A stretch of DNA of 53,737 bases from Pelatocladus maniniholoensis HA4357-MV3 (GCA_019359115.1 JAHHHW010000100.1:1-53737); one strand, 5' to 3'; shown: positions 1 to 10,034, numbered from the stretch's first letter. The notes: generated by a model not told the origin, from the sequence alone. Program-made: numbers and translations.

Positions 1-129
1 ATTTGATTATTTGTTTTTCAAAATATATTCGTTCAGTACTCTATTTCTTAATCATCCTGATTTTTTCGCTTTTCTCATGATGTAATCTCTTTGTACTTCA
101 ATTTGAAGTGCGGAATGTGGGTTTTAACA

Positions 130-2334
130 TTATTGAACCTTGAAATTCTCCACAGTTGCTTCCAATTCTTGAGAAATTCCTACGGTTTGGTGCAATGATT
201 GAGAAATATAACGTGATGATTGACTTGTCGTTTGTGAGACTTGGGAAATTTCTGTGATTAATTTGGTCACTGCTTGCGATGTTTCGACTTGAGAAACTGT
301 GGCTTGGGAAATTGATTGCACTAACTCATCAATTTGACGAGAGACTGTGAGAATTTGGTTGAGGGAGGTTTTAGCATCTTCGACGATGCGAGAGCCTTCG
401 ACTACCTGAGTAGTTCCCTGTTCCATTGCTTTGACAACTTCGTTGGTTTCCCGTTGAATATTTTCGACAATCTGTTTAATTTCTAGGGTAGCGTCAGAAC
501 AACGTGCTGCTAATTCACCAACTTCTGTTGCAACTACCACAAACCCTCGGCTTCCTTCACCAGCTCTTGCGGCCTCCAGCCCAGCGTTGACTGCTAACAA
601 GTTTGTTTGCACAGCAATCTCGTTAATTAAAGAGACTATTCGAGAAATTTGTTCTGAAGAATCACCAAGACGTTTGACTTTTTTGGCTGTGTCATCGATA
701 GTCGATCGCAAGTTAAAGATTTTTTGTACTGTCAAATCCATTGCTGTTTCGCTTTTTTGAGCAGTATAAGAAGCTGTATGGGCAATTTCAGCAGCTTTTT
801 GAGCATTAACTGCAACATCTGCAATGGAAAGTGTCATGCGTTCGACACTATCGAGGGTATGGTTAATTTCCACTGCTTGTTTGATAGCTTCGTTAGCAAG
901 TTGGCGGATTGCACCCTCGTTTTCACCAAGAGATGCATTTACCTGAATTGCAGAGGTCTTGACTTTGGTGACTATTTCTCTGAGATTCTCTACTATAGTA
1001 TTGAAAAAGTCTGCTATTGTCCCAATTTCTCCCTGGGTAACTTCTGCATACACCGTCAAATCACCTTTGGATGCTCCTTCGATATCTTGCAGTAGTTTGA
1101 TGATTTGTCGCTGCAATGCTTCTTTTTGTTGACTCTGCTCGATCGCTAGCAATTCTGCACGAGAACGAGCTTGCTCAGATTGTTCCAAAACATATGCTTG
1201 TTCGAGGGCGTAACCAATGGGAATTGCAACCTGCTTAAACAAATCAATTTCTGATTCTTGCCATTGACGAGGACTAGAACACTGATGAGCGATCAGTAAA
1301 CCGTATAGCTTATTATTGAGCAAAATTGGTGCTACTAAATTCGCTTGCACTTCAAAGGCTGCAAGTTGACTAATGTGACATTTAGTTAAACCTGCTTCGT
1401 AAATATTTTCTATAGCTTGGACACGGCCTCTTTGATACTTGTCTATGTAATCTTGAGCAAAACAAGGATCTGCAATCTCTGCACCCAAGGCACTTGTCCA
1501 TTGATCATCAACACATTCAGCTACAATTGTTCCTACCCAGTTTTGATCAAAGCGGTAAACAACGACTCGATCTACTTGAATGGCTGATCGGATGGTTGTT
1601 ACTGCTACGTTCAAAATTTGTGCAGTGTTGAGCGATCCCCGAATGCGAAGGGTAATCCTGTTGACTTGTTTGGCGATCTTGGCTTCATTGTCCTGCTGTT
1701 CTGCTTTTTGGGCAATTGTTTCTGCCATTTGATTAAAAGCTACAGCTAATTGTCCGATTTCGTCGTTAGTACGAATCTTGACTCTGACAGAGCGATCGCC
1801 ATTCGTCAATTTTTGGATGGCGTATTTGATTTGTTTTATTGATTGAAGAGTAGTTCGCTTCAATATATATGTCCAGATTCCAATCACAACTAAAGCAAAA
1901 ACTCCTGATAAGATGTATTGCAGCCAATTTTGTCCGAGTAAATTTTGCAGTTCAATTTCTTTAGTTACCTGTATCAAAACAGCTACTGACTGATTCTCTG
2001 TGCTTACAGGGATATTTCCTTTATTTGTGACAGTAGTGATGTTAGGAACTATTTGATTTGATTTGAGATGATAATTCAAATCTGTTGTATTAAGTTCTGA
2101 TTTTGCCTGCTTGAGTGATTGAGTCTGAAAACTGCGATTAATAATTATAGTCGAGCTAATACCTAATCCAATAGTCAGACTTAATTGAGACAAAATTAAA
2201 ACTGTTAGATGATTGCTGCTGATTGGAAAACTGACAAACCTCTGCCATAGAGATTTTTGTAATTTTGAAGTAGTTGCTTTGGTTTGTGTAGGTCTAAAAA
2301 TATTTTGGTAATTACTGCGATGATTTTTAAGCAT
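130..2334 (-). CDS. PixJ-like methyl-accepting chemotaxis protein with DXCF cyanobacteriochrome GAF
   Basis: This is a membrane-bound chemoreceptor, probably a phototaxis receptor that signals to a CheA/CheY-type pathway. It has 734 residues. Two membrane segments (about 42-66 and 137-157) flank a short periplasmic loop. A HAMP domain (about 158-212), a GAF domain (about 230-385) and a long MCP signalling domain (about 460-734, hairpin tip containing [12 protein letters not shown]) follow. The GAF carries DPCF (Cys291) and Cys319-His320 in the context GLTKCH. These are the two cysteines that define DXCF-type cyanobacteriochromes such as TePixJ (family knowledge). Bilin binding and phototaxis are inferred. 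No che or pix partner genes lie next to it, and a gap of about 1 kb separates it from nadA. Confidence 0.93.
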   Translation of the reverse strand: MLKNHRSNYQNIFRPTQTKATTSKLQKSLWQRFVSFPISSNHLTVLILSQLSLTIGLGISSTIIINRSFQTQSLKQAKSELNTTDLNYHLKSNQIVPNITTVTNKGNIPVSTENQSVAVLIQVTKEIELQNLLGQNWLQYILSGVFALVVIGIWTYILKRTTLQSIKQIKYAIQKLTNGDRSVRVKIRTNDEIGQLAVAFNQMAETIAQKAEQQDNEAKIAKQVNRITLRIRGSLNTAQILNVAVTTIRSAIQVDRVVVYRFDQNWVGTIVAECVDDQWTSALGAEIADPCFAQDYIDKYQRGRVQAIENIYEAGLTKCHISQLAAFEVQANLVAPILLNNKLYGLLIAHQCSSPRQWQESEIDLFKQVAIPIGYALEQAYVLEQSEQARSRAELLAIEQSQQKEALQRQIIKLLQDIEGASKGDLTVYAEVTQGEIGTIADFFNTIVENLREIVTKVKTSAIQVNASLGENEGAIRQLANEAIKQAVEINHTLDSVERMTLSIADVAVNAQKAAEIAHTASYTAQKSETAMDLTVQKIFNLRSTIDDTAKKVKRLGDSSEQISRIVSLINEIAVQTNLLAVNAGLEAARAGEGSRGFVVVATEVGELAARCSDATLEIKQIVENIQRETNEVVKAMEQGTTQVVEGSRIVEDAKTSLNQILTVSRQIDELVQSISQATVSQVETSQAVTKLITEISQVSQTTSQSSRYISQSLHQTVGISQELEATVENFKVQ

Positions 2335-3339
2335 TGAGCGTGTGTTCCAAGTAAACTAAAATACATCATGCTGCTGAAAATAATTTCCATGCATCACTAA
2401 GTTCAGATGTGATGTTTTCTGATTTTCAAAAGGAATAATTGACAACATACATGAGGTTTTGTATTCAAATTCATGAATACAGAAACAGACTCAACACGGT
2501 TCGGTTGAGGATTTTTGCCATTCTTTTGTCATGTAGAGACCATAAATTTATGGTTTCTACACAAGATTTTTGGCCTTATCCGAATGACCTTGATCAAACT
2601 GAACAAATATAGACGAATGCAACACTAACCACAATATTTCAGCGAATTAAGCTACATCCTATTTTTACCCAAGGGTATAGAGGACAAGTCTCAAATTTTC
2701 AATTTGGACTACAAATTCTCACACTTACTCCGAAAAGCGAGGTCTACCCTAAAGGAATTTTTTGCCGAGTCACAATTATTCAAATACTACTTAAGGAAAA
2801 CACACTATAAATTAAAAAGCAGCAGCACCCAATCTTGCTATTTTTTAGCTTGTTAAGCTTTGATCTTTAGCTTAATAATTAATATTATTTTGCATGAATA
2901 CTGATTTTAAGGTATTTTGGAAAATTTTTACAACTATTTTTCCTAATGATCTTTGTTCAATAATTCAAGTTTAATTTTTAACGCAGTCAAATATATTACC
3001 TATAAAAAAACGAGTACTAGTGTACGAATTTAATTTTGAGGGATTATTTTTCTCCGCATCACCGTTTCAGCAATTATTAGCGTCAAAAATTATCCCTTAC
3101 TCAATCTTGACAGAGTAGTACCGACCCTACTAAAAAAATGCAATTACGAGTAAATAATGTAACCAGAGTCATACTTGTTTATATATAGGAATCCGGTTTG
3201 ATTTATGAATTTACTCGTGAGGATCAAGAACAATTCATGTTACAGGTCAAGGGAGTGTTACCCTCCTTCCATTTTTGGTAAAAACTACTATAATTACTAA
3301 AACAAGACAACTACTTGTAAAATAAAGCCACGCCTAACT
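2335..3339. other. 1-kb AT-rich intergenic region
   Basis: This region lies between two divergent genes, the chemoreceptor and nadA, and should hold both promoters. Apart from the MITE-like repeat at 2492-2592 I see no convincing open frame, tRNA or riboswitch. The stretch 2800-3000 is very AT-rich. Confidence 0.6.
2492..2592 (+). mobile_element. MITE-like repeat, CAATAC family, degenerate copy A
   Basis: The imperfect ends are CAACACGGTTCGG (2492-2504) and CCGAATGACCTTG (2580-2592). Between them lie GGTTGAGGATTTTTG on the left and CTTATCC on the right, as in the better-preserved copy at 46562-46676. The centre is the palindromic repeat GTAGAGAC...GTTTCTAC (2533-2560, one mismatch). No clear target duplication remains. 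Confidence 0.6.
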
Positions 3340-4314
3340 GTGTTTACAACTGCACTTATTCAACGAGATCAAACCCAACCGGGTGCATTACCATTAGATT
3401 TATTTGCGGCGATCGCAAGCTTAAAAAAAGAATTGAATGCGGTTATCCTGGCTCATTATTATCAAGAGCCAGATATTCAAGATATTGCAGACTTTATTGG
3501 CGATTCTCTACAACTTTCTAAAGCAGCAGCCGACACCAATGCTGATGTGATCGTCTTTGCTGGCGTTCACTTCATGGCTGAAACAGCAAAGATTCTCAAT
3601 CCTGATAAAATGGTGCTGTTACCAGATTTAGATGCAGGTTGTTCTTTAGCAGATACCTGTCTTCCAGAAGCTTTTGCAGCTTTTAAAGCAGCCCATCCCG
3701 GACATTTAGTAATTTCTTACATAAATTGCTCTGCTGAAATTAAAGCGATGAGCGATATTATTTGTACGAGTTCCAATGCTGTCAAAATTGTGCAGCAGAT
3801 ACCCAAAGACCAACCGATCATTTTTGCACCAGATCGGAATTTGGGACGGTATGTGATGGAACAGACTGGCCGAGATCTGGTGTTATGGCAAGGTAGCTGT
3901 ATTGTTCATGAGACTTTTTCAGAAAAGAAAATTGTTCAATTGAAAATAGCACATCCAGAAGCAGAAGCGATCGCACATCCAGAATGTGAACCTGCTGTTT
4001 TGCGTCACGCTAGTTTCATAGGTTCTACAGCAGCTTTACTGAAATATTGTCAACAAAGTCTAACTCAAGAATTTATTGTAGCTACGGAACCGGGAATTAT
4101 TCATCAGATGCAGAAAGCTGCACCATCCAAACAGTTTATTCCTGCGCCACCGATTAATAATTGCAACTGCAATGAATGTCCGTTTATGCGGTTGAATACT
4201 TTGGAAAAATTGTATTTAGCAATGAAAAACCGTACGCCGGAAATTACGATGTCTGAAGAAATACGGTTAGCGGCGTTGCGTCCGATTCAACGGATGTTGG
4301 AGATGAGTATTTAG
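3340..4314 (+). CDS. nadA: Quinolinate synthase NadA
   Basis: NadA condenses iminoaspartate with dihydroxyacetone phosphate to quinolinate in de novo NAD synthesis. It is a cytosolic [4Fe-4S] enzyme. The product is 324 residues, a normal length, starting at GTG. The sequence has HYYQ near residue 40, Cys101 in [10 protein letters not shown], Cys187 in QGSCIVHE and the C-terminal Cys cluster [11 protein letters not shown]. These match the three cluster ligands of the family. The gene stands alone; its stop codon abuts the MITE-like element at 4317. Confidence 0.97.
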   Translation: MFTTALIQRDQTQPGALPLDLFAAIASLKKELNAVILAHYYQEPDIQDIADFIGDSLQLSKAAADTNADVIVFAGVHFMAETAKILNPDKMVLLPDLDAGCSLADTCLPEAFAAFKAAHPGHLVISYINCSAEIKAMSDIICTSSNAVKIVQQIPKDQPIIFAPDRNLGRYVMEQTGRDLVLWQGSCIVHETFSEKKIVQLKIAHPEAEAIAHPECEPAVLRHASFIGSTAALLKYCQQSLTQEFIVATEPGIIHQMQKAAPSKQFIPAPPINNCNCNECPFMRLNTLEKLYLAMKNRTPEITMSEEIRLAALRPIQRMLEMSI

Positions 4315-4316
4315 GT

Positions 4317-4439
4317 CAATACGCTTGGTGTTAAGCCCACAATCCTTTGTATCAGACGCGTAGCAAGATCCCACAGGGTAATTTCGCGTCTCTACAGACC
4401 AAATTTTTATACCAAAAATCCTTAACACCAAGCGTATTG
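4317..4439 (-). mobile_element. MITE-like element, CAATAC family, copy B
   Basis: Perfect 19-bp terminal inverted repeats, CAATACGCTTGGTGTTAAG at 4317-4335 and its complement at 4421-4439, bound a 123-bp element. Read on the minus strand it aligns with the left half of the copies at 38771 and 46562 (CAATAC, GGTTAAGGATTTTT, then GTAGAGACG). The flanks TATTTAGGT and GTTTTAGGT could be a decayed 9-bp target duplication. The nadA stop codon lies in the left flank. Confidence 0.75.
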
Positions 4440-4657
4440 GGTTTTAGGTGCTGTTTCACATACAGCGTAATTTTCAATACTCTTGGTGTGAAACTGAAAA
4501 GTAGGTTGAGTTGAGCGACAGAAAACCCCAAAAAAGTCTTGATTTTGTTTAATTTCGTCCCTCAAATGCCAGTGAATTTTGCGATTTATCCTGAAGAAAA
4601 TACTTATGATGGTAAAAGTTTATAGTTGTTAACTTTTTACATCACATCAGCCATAGC
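4440..4657. other. Intergenic region upstream of the Ser/Thr kinase
   Basis: About 220 bases between the MITE-like element and the kinase gene. It includes another CAATACTCTTGGTGTGAAA stretch (4476-4494) resembling a single repeat end. No gene is seen; the kinase promoter is presumably here. Confidence 0.4.
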
Positions 4658-6085
4658 ATGATTGGCAAATTGCTAGACCGACGCTACCAGGTCGTTCAAG
4701 TACTAGCTCAAGGCGGATTTGGTCATACTTATATCGCCGAAGATACTCGCCGTCCTGGTAATCCTTCCTGTGTAGTTAAACATCTTAAACCAGCTAATAG
4801 CGATCCCGATTTTTTGGAAACAGCCAGACGCTTATTTAAAAGAGAAGCCGAAACCCTGGAAATTTTGGGCAACCATGACCAAATTCCCAGGCTACTGGCA
4901 TATTTTGAAGAAGACGAAGAATTTTACTTGGTGCAAGAGTTTGTTCCTGGCAATCTGCTATCTTTGGAGATGGGATCGCAGTGGAACGAAAATCAAGTAA
5001 TTCATCTGCTGCAAGAAGTTTTACCCATCCTCGAATTTGTCCATGCTAATGAAGTAATTCATCAGGATCTCAAACCTCATAATCTCATTCGTCGTAGTTC
5101 CGATCACAAGCTGGTTTTGGTTGACTTTGGCGCTGTCAAGCAAGTGAAGATGTATTCGTGCATGACTCCAGATCAACTCAAAAATGAGACAATGCCGATT
5201 GGCACACCTGGTTACATGCCAACCGAACAAGCACTAGGTAGACCATATCCCAATAGTGATATTTATGCTTTGGGTATGATTGCCATTCAAGCTTTGACAG
5301 GTTTACATCCCAAACAACTAGGAGAAGAACTTGGGAGCAGGGAGATAATTTGGCAGCATCATGGTCAAGTGAGTGAACCCTTAGCAGCGATCTTAGCGAA
5401 GATGGTGCGCCAACACAACAAAGAGCGCTATCAGTCAGCAACCGATGTACAGCAAGCACTCGCCGCCATTACTAATCCCAATACACCAACGGCTGTCGCA
5501 ACTTTTGTCAACCAGGTATTCCGAGATTATTGGCAACAAGGCTATGTGTCTGCAACTAAGGTGATGCGATCGCTCCAGGAACTAGCAAAACCTTGCTACG
5601 TCCCCCCAGATCCGACAATAGTCTCTACATCTGGTTCGACAGCCACAATTCCACCCACAATACCCCATGTACAAAAGTTAACAAAAACTCCTAGTTTAAA
5701 TCCATTTCCACTAAAGATTAATTTCCAGATTCAACGTCGCCACTTACCATTATTACTTGTTGGTAGTGTTGCTGGCATTATACTTGTTAACGGTGTGATT
5801 ACCACAAGTCGTCCACCCCAACCCTCGTCTGTAACTGCAAAAAATCAAGTTAAAGAAACAACCAATAAAAATAAAAGTAAAGAAAATAATAGTTGTGTAG
5901 TCGTTGTTAACTCATCTAATTTACGCTCTATATCTGGACAGAGGAGAACAGGAAAAGTTATCAAAGCCGGAACTAAGGTGACAGTTACTGGTAAAGAAGA
6001 AAATGGTTGGATAGAGATTAGTGCGCCAGACTCTGGTTGGATTTGGAAGAGCCGAACGAGAAATATTTGTGCTGGTAATTCGTAG
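4658..6085 (+). CDS. Membrane Ser/Thr protein kinase with C-terminal SH3-like domain
   Basis: This is a eukaryote-like (Hanks-type) kinase, probably phosphorylating unknown proteins in response to an envelope signal. The kinase domain spans about residues 8-270: glycine loop LAQGGFGHTY, Lys41 in CVVKHL, HQDLKPHN at 135-142 with the catalytic Asp137, DFG at 156-158 and GTPGYMPTEQ in the activation segment. The usual HRD arginine is Gln136. A membrane segment (about 363-383) leads to a bacterial SH3-like domain (about 412-475, NLRS...GWIWKSRTRNIC). The stop codon TAG lies inside the palindrome at 6081-6110. It converges on the gene at 6122-6976. Confidence 0.92.
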   Translation: MIGKLLDRRYQVVQVLAQGGFGHTYIAEDTRRPGNPSCVVKHLKPANSDPDFLETARRLFKREAETLEILGNHDQIPRLLAYFEEDEEFYLVQEFVPGNLLSLEMGSQWNENQVIHLLQEVLPILEFVHANEVIHQDLKPHNLIRRSSDHKLVLVDFGAVKQVKMYSCMTPDQLKNETMPIGTPGYMPTEQALGRPYPNSDIYALGMIAIQALTGLHPKQLGEELGSREIIWQHHGQVSEPLAAILAKMVRQHNKERYQSATDVQQALAAITNPNTPTAVATFVNQVFRDYWQQGYVSATKVMRSLQELAKPCYVPPDPTIVSTSGSTATIPPTIPHVQKLTKTPSLNPFPLKINFQIQRRHLPLLLVGSVAGIILVNGVITTSRPPQPSSVTAKNQVKETTNKNKSKENNSCVVVVNSSNLRSISGQRRTGKVIKAGTKVTVTGKEENGWIEISAPDSGWIWKSRTRNICAGNS

Positions 6086-6110
6086 AGACGAAATTAAGCG
6101 CGTTTCTACG
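6081..6110. repeat. GTAGAGACG palindromic repeat at a convergent gene end
   Basis: CGTAGAGACG and CGTTTCTACG form a 10-bp stem with one mismatch around a 10-base loop. The kinase stop codon is the TAG inside the left arm. Placed between two convergent genes, it could act as a bidirectional terminator, although it lacks a clear T-tract. It belongs to the same family as 9947, 24558, 38813, 46604 and 47856. Confidence 0.6.
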
Positions 6111-6121
6111 CCTGTATTTTG

Positions 6122-6976
6122 TCAATTCTTCTCAGCTTCTTTCTGTGCCGCTTCACTATATTCCTGATACAACTTAGTCCGAATTTGTGCTTCTTGATAA
6201 CGACTATGGCTAGGTGGGACATTACGCATTAACTCAGAAGCCCTTTGCCAGTCGGCTGCTATTTCTAACCATTGAGTTGAGGTTTTTGCCGTTTTAGCTG
6301 CATCAGAAGCTTGGTTAGCAATGCGTACTGCTATTACAAATGAGTCTTCTAAGTTTGGAGATTTTTGTATTGGGATTAGAGATATGGCTGTTTCTGGTAT
6401 TAAGGGATTATGCAGTTTACCATTTAATAATGCATAAATTACTGAGCTTAATAAGAGTAAAAATAAGCTTAAACTTAAAGAAAATAATATTCTACTCAAA
6501 GCAGAATTATTGATTTTCTTATTAATTGGTATTGGCTGAGAGAATTGATTTTTAGTTAAATTTATTTTTCTTGATTCAGATTTTTGATGTTGGTAATTCT
6601 TAATTAATTGCTGGAAAACATTAGGCTGTTCTAAAATAATTTCTTCTGACCAGAGTAATTGTGTTTCTGGATCACGAATAATTTCTTCTAACCATAACAA
6701 TTGTTCTTCCCGAACTATGCGACTGTTGACATTGACTCTACGAATATTACGCGGTTTGATTGACTCCAGAATTTGCTGAATTTGCTTCACTAAATTAGAT
6801 TGCTCTAGTTTATCTAGTGTGGAAGCCTCACACAGAATTTGTAATACACCATCATGATAAATTGCTCTGGTTCTCACGCCAGAATTTGCTAATTTTTCAT
6901 TTAACACTTGAATAATCGCAGCAACGCTACCCTGACGTGCTTGCCAACCGATATCATTGGTTCTGTTTACCATCAT
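6122..6976 (-). CDS. Single-pass membrane protein, cyanobacterial hypothetical
   Basis: The function is not recognised. It has 284 residues. The N-terminal part (RQGSVAAIIQVLNEKL... LQILCEAS) looks like a small alpha/beta fold seen in cyanobacterial proteins. An internal near-duplication follows, EEQLLWLEEIIRDP then ETQLLWSEEIILEQ. A strong membrane segment lies at about 165-190. The C-terminal helical region ends with WQRASELMRNVPPSHSRYQEA, a motif I recall from cyanobacterial proteins of unknown role. It converges on the kinase gene, so a shared function is possible but unproven. Confidence 0.75.
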   Translation of the reverse strand: MMVNRTNDIGWQARQGSVAAIIQVLNEKLANSGVRTRAIYHDGVLQILCEASTLDKLEQSNLVKQIQQILESIKPRNIRRVNVNSRIVREEQLLWLEEIIRDPETQLLWSEEIILEQPNVFQQLIKNYQHQKSESRKINLTKNQFSQPIPINKKINNSALSRILFSLSLSLFLLLLSSVIYALLNGKLHNPLIPETAISLIPIQKSPNLEDSFVIAVRIANQASDAAKTAKTSTQWLEIAADWQRASELMRNVPPSHSRYQEAQIRTKLYQEYSEAAQKEAEKN

Positions 6977-7119
6977 GTGTAGAAAGTGCGATCGCTTTTC
7001 AGCCTAAGTTATTAACGGAGAAATCAGTGAAAATATATTTGAGCTTGTGTTGGATACAACAAAGCCTGTTTTCGATTGTATGAGTAAAAACACGGTTCTT
7101 GCCACATGTAGCGTAAAAA

Positions 7120-7165
7120 TTAAAAAAAGGGGTGTAGGGGTATAAGGGTGTAAGAAGAGTCAAAT
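7120..7165. repeat. Short GGGTGTAG-type dispersed repeat
   Basis: AGGGGTGTAGGGGTATAAGGGTGTAAG recalls the strings at 9829-9856 and 22479-22563. All three are intergenic with a GGGTGTAG core. This is a low-complexity repeat with no visible function. Confidence 0.45.
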
Positions 7166-7237
7166 TTTTTAGCTCAATCCAAAAGTGCTTGCAGTCAGTG
7201 TGGGAGTACGTCACGAAGGCTACTAACCACTAAACTA

Positions 7238-8365
7238 CTAATTACCAAGTACCAACAGACTAGAATCTATATCTTCTAATTTGGCACAACCGCTTAACGC
7301 CATTGCCAAATCAAGTTCATTGTGTAAAATTTCAATGACGTGATTTACACCAGCTTGTCTATCTACAGCTAATCCCCACAATACAGGACGCCCCACCATA
7401 ATAGCTTTTGCGCCCAATGCTAAGGCTTTGATAATATCAGTACCTCTACGGATACCACCGTCTACAATTACTTCAGCACGTCCATCTACAGCTTTTACGA
7501 TTTCAGCTAAAGCATCGAAGGAAGCGATCGCACCATCTAGTTGACGTCCACCATGATTAGAAACAATAATGACTTTAGCGCCACATTCAACAGCACGGAC
7601 AGCATCATCACCGCGTAAAATTCCTTTGATTGCCAATGGTAAGGGAGATATAGACTGTAACCATTCTAAATCGCGCCAAGTGACCGACGGGTCGAGTTGT
7701 TGGGCAAAATAAGTAAATAACCCAGATTCTCCCTCTTGATCAGGAATGTTGAGTCCCGAAATAGTAACAAGATTTGCTAGTTGCAAACCTGGTGGTAGGG
7801 TGAATTGGTTGCGTGTATCTCGTTCCCGCTTCCCAAGAACAGGTGCATCGACAGTGACACACAGCGCTTGATAACCTGCTGTGTAAGCACGTTCAATTAA
7901 AGCACGAGTGAGATTGCGATCGCGATGGATATATAACTGAAACCACAAAGGTGGATTGGGAGTTTGCGAATAATTTGAATAATAAATCTGAGCGACTTCT
8001 TCGAGACTTTTGGTAGACAGCGTACTCAACACCATACCCACACCCGCACTCGATGCAGCTTTTGCTGTCGCTAATTCTCCTTCTGGATGAGCAAGACATT
8101 GAAAAGCCATCGGTGCAATCAACAGAGGCATTTGCAGAGGTTGATCTAAAATCGTAGTTGTAAGATGGCGATCGCTCACATCGACTAGCACGCGCGGACG
8201 AAGTTTAATTCTATCGAAAGCCGCGTGATTGTCCCGCAAAGTGATTTCATCCCAAGCACCACTAGCGTAGTAATCCCAAACCATAGGAGACAAGCACTTT
8301 TGCGCCTGCTGTTCGTACTCAAATAAATTTAATGGTTTGGTAAAGTAATTTTCTGATTCTTCCAC
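7238..8365 (-). CDS. FMN-dependent 2-hydroxy-acid oxidase (lactate/glycolate oxidase family)
   Basis: It oxidises an L-2-hydroxy acid (lactate or glycolate) to the 2-oxo acid with FMN, in the cytosol. It has 375 residues in one TIM-barrel domain. APMAFQCLAHPEGE near the FMN site, FQLYIHRDR, TVDAPVLGKRERD, IKGILRGDDA, the catalytic-histidine motif VSNHGGRQLDG and DGGIRRGTDIIKALALGA are all visible. In Nostoc the close relative was characterised as an L-lactate oxidase. Which substrate this enzyme prefers cannot be read from the sequence. It is divergent from the methyltransferase at 8443, with only about 80 bases between. Confidence 0.92.
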   Translation of the reverse strand: MEESENYFTKPLNLFEYEQQAQKCLSPMVWDYYASGAWDEITLRDNHAAFDRIKLRPRVLVDVSDRHLTTTILDQPLQMPLLIAPMAFQCLAHPEGELATAKAASSAGVGMVLSTLSTKSLEEVAQIYYSNYSQTPNPPLWFQLYIHRDRNLTRALIERAYTAGYQALCVTVDAPVLGKRERDTRNQFTLPPGLQLANLVTISGLNIPDQEGESGLFTYFAQQLDPSVTWRDLEWLQSISPLPLAIKGILRGDDAVRAVECGAKVIIVSNHGGRQLDGAIASFDALAEIVKAVDGRAEVIVDGGIRRGTDIIKALALGAKAIMVGRPVLWGLAVDRQAGVNHVIEILHNELDLAMALSGCAKLEDIDSSLLVLGN

Positions 8366-8442
8366 TAAAACCCCAGTATCGAAGAGTCTGTAAATATATT
8401 AAGACTTACCGATTTATTTGCCAAAGCTCACACAAATAAATT

Positions 8443-9267
8443 ATGAAAAACATTAAAGAAATTATCGCTAGTTACTCCAATAAAGACTTAGAACAGCGCA
8501 AAAAATGGTATTCTCCAGCAGCAGAAGCTTACAACAAAGCAAGACCACGTTATCCTCAAGATTTGATTCGTCAAGTTGTAGATATTGTTCAACTATCCTC
8601 AACTTCAAAAATTCTAGAGGTGGGATGTGGCCCAGCAACTGCAACGGTTGCATTTGCTCCATTAGGTTGCTCCATGTTATGTTTAGAACCCAACTCAGAT
8701 TTTTGTCAGTTAGCTCAACAAAATTGTCAACAGTATGCAAATGTAGAGATTCAAAACATCTCGTTTGAGGAATGGAACTTAGAACCAGAAAAATTTGATG
8801 CTGTCTTAGCAGCGAGTTCTTTTCATTGGATACCGTCAGAAGTTGGATATCCAAAAGCAGCAAATGCTCTCAAAGAAAATGGCTACTTAATTTTATTGTG
8901 GAACAAAGAACTTCAGCCAAGCTATCAAGTTTTCCAACGTTTATCCGAAGTCTATCAAATCCACGCTCCATCCCTAGACCGATATGAAGATAGAGAAACT
9001 CAAGAAAATATTTTGGGAGAATTAGGGGAAATGATCACAGATTCTGGTAAATTTCAAAACTTGATAGCCGCAAATGTTGAGTCTGAAGTCACCTATACAG
9101 TTGATGAGTATTTGACGCTTTTGAATACTTATTCACCATATCTCAAATTAGAGCCGCAAAGCAAAGAGGCTTTATTTGCACAATTGCGGAATAGAATAGA
9201 CCATGAATTTGGTGGAAGTCTTCAGTTGTCCTATATTTCTGCTTTTCAGATTGCTCAAAAATTTTAG
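8443..9267 (+). CDS. Class I SAM-dependent methyltransferase
   Basis: A cytosolic methyltransferase of unknown substrate. It has 274 residues with a Rossmann fold: motif I ILEVGCGPATATVAF (about 59-73), acidic residue at the end of strand 2 in MLCLEPNSDF, and motif IV FDAVLAASSFHWIP. The HW motif after strand 4 is common in the Methyltransf_11/25 group. The N-terminal YNKARPRYPQDLI also fits that group. It is divergent from the oxidase and appears monocistronic. Confidence 0.87.
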   Translation: MKNIKEIIASYSNKDLEQRKKWYSPAAEAYNKARPRYPQDLIRQVVDIVQLSSTSKILEVGCGPATATVAFAPLGCSMLCLEPNSDFCQLAQQNCQQYANVEIQNISFEEWNLEPEKFDAVLAASSFHWIPSEVGYPKAANALKENGYLILLWNKELQPSYQVFQRLSEVYQIHAPSLDRYEDRETQENILGELGEMITDSGKFQNLIAANVESEVTYTVDEYLTLLNTYSPYLKLEPQSKEALFAQLRNRIDHEFGGSLQLSYISAFQIAQKF

Positions 9268-9393
9268 AATCTATTAAAAGAGCGAGTTTTTTTATAAAAA
9301 TAGACAAGAAAAGCTCTGTCTAGAGAATGTTTTAGCTGATGAGCTAGATGAAGTAAATATGAGAATACTAAATCTCATGGACATTAGTATTTT

Positions 9394-9822
9394 ATGAAAG
9401 TTATTTCAACTGTAGGACGCTTGCTCGCAACAACTCTATTTTGTGTATCAGCGATCGCTTTTACTTGGCAAAGTGCATTTTTCTCGAACACTTCAGCAAT
9501 GGCTGCTCCTGCTGTAAACTTGATCGCAGCAGCAGACATGGGCGATCAAGTGCAAGGGAAAGCCAATCAAGATGCTCGACGAGCCAAGGGTTTCATCCGA
9601 GATACAGCAAATCAAGTTGAACAAACAGCAAAGAATAATGCTAAACGTGTTGAGCAAGCAACAGATGATAATGATAGTTTTATTGAGCGCAAAGCAAAAA
9701 CAGATGCAGCTACAATTCAGAAAAGAGCAGAAAAAGATGCATATCGGACTCAAAAAGCAGTAGACAAAACAAAGAATGCTGTTGAACGCACTGTTGATAA
9801 TATCAAAGATGCTTTTAACTAA
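9394..9822 (+). CDS. Small exported, charged helical protein
   Basis: No named family is recognised. It has 142 residues: a signal peptide (about 1-37, ending in SAMAAP), then a highly charged Ala/Lys/Gln/Asp-rich region with repeats such as DTANQVEQTAKNNAKRVEQA. These predict long amphipathic helices, similar in texture to LEA or CsbD-like stress proteins. A periplasmic protective or envelope role is only an inference. The start is ATG. Confidence 0.72.
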   Translation: MKVISTVGRLLATTLFCVSAIAFTWQSAFFSNTSAMAAPAVNLIAAADMGDQVQGKANQDARRAKGFIRDTANQVEQTAKNNAKRVEQATDDNDSFIERKAKTDAATIQKRAEKDAYRTQKAVDKTKNAVERTVDNIKDAFN

Positions 9823-9910
9823 CTTGAAAAAGGGTGTAGGGGTGTAGGAAGAGTTATATTTTCGTGTTACTAGAGAGATTTTCTCATGATTGACGGGTAA
9901 AGGGAAAAGA

Positions 9911-10034
9911 GATTTCGGCGTTGCTGAATGCGGTATGAATCCGAATGTAGAGACACGATATATCGTGTCTCTACAAAGATTTTGGCATTACGCAAAATCA
10001 TTTTCATACATTAAATCAGCAATGCCGAGATTTC
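9911..10034. mobile_element. MITE-like inverted-repeat element with nested palindrome
   Basis: The ends GATTTCGGCGTTGCTGAATG (9911-9930) and CAGCAATGCCGAGATTTC (10017-10034) form an imperfect inverted repeat. It extends inward as GTATGAA (9933-9939) and TTCATAC (10003-10009). In the middle, 9947-9974 is a perfect 28-bp palindrome starting GTAGAGACACGATA. The element lies between the small exported protein and the formaldehyde dehydrogenase gene. Confidence 0.7.

Noticed and set aside
724-1095. Plus-strand 123-codon frame inside the chemoreceptor gene
   Set aside because: Antisense shadow of the conserved MCP domain, with Cys/Phe-rich composition typical of noise.
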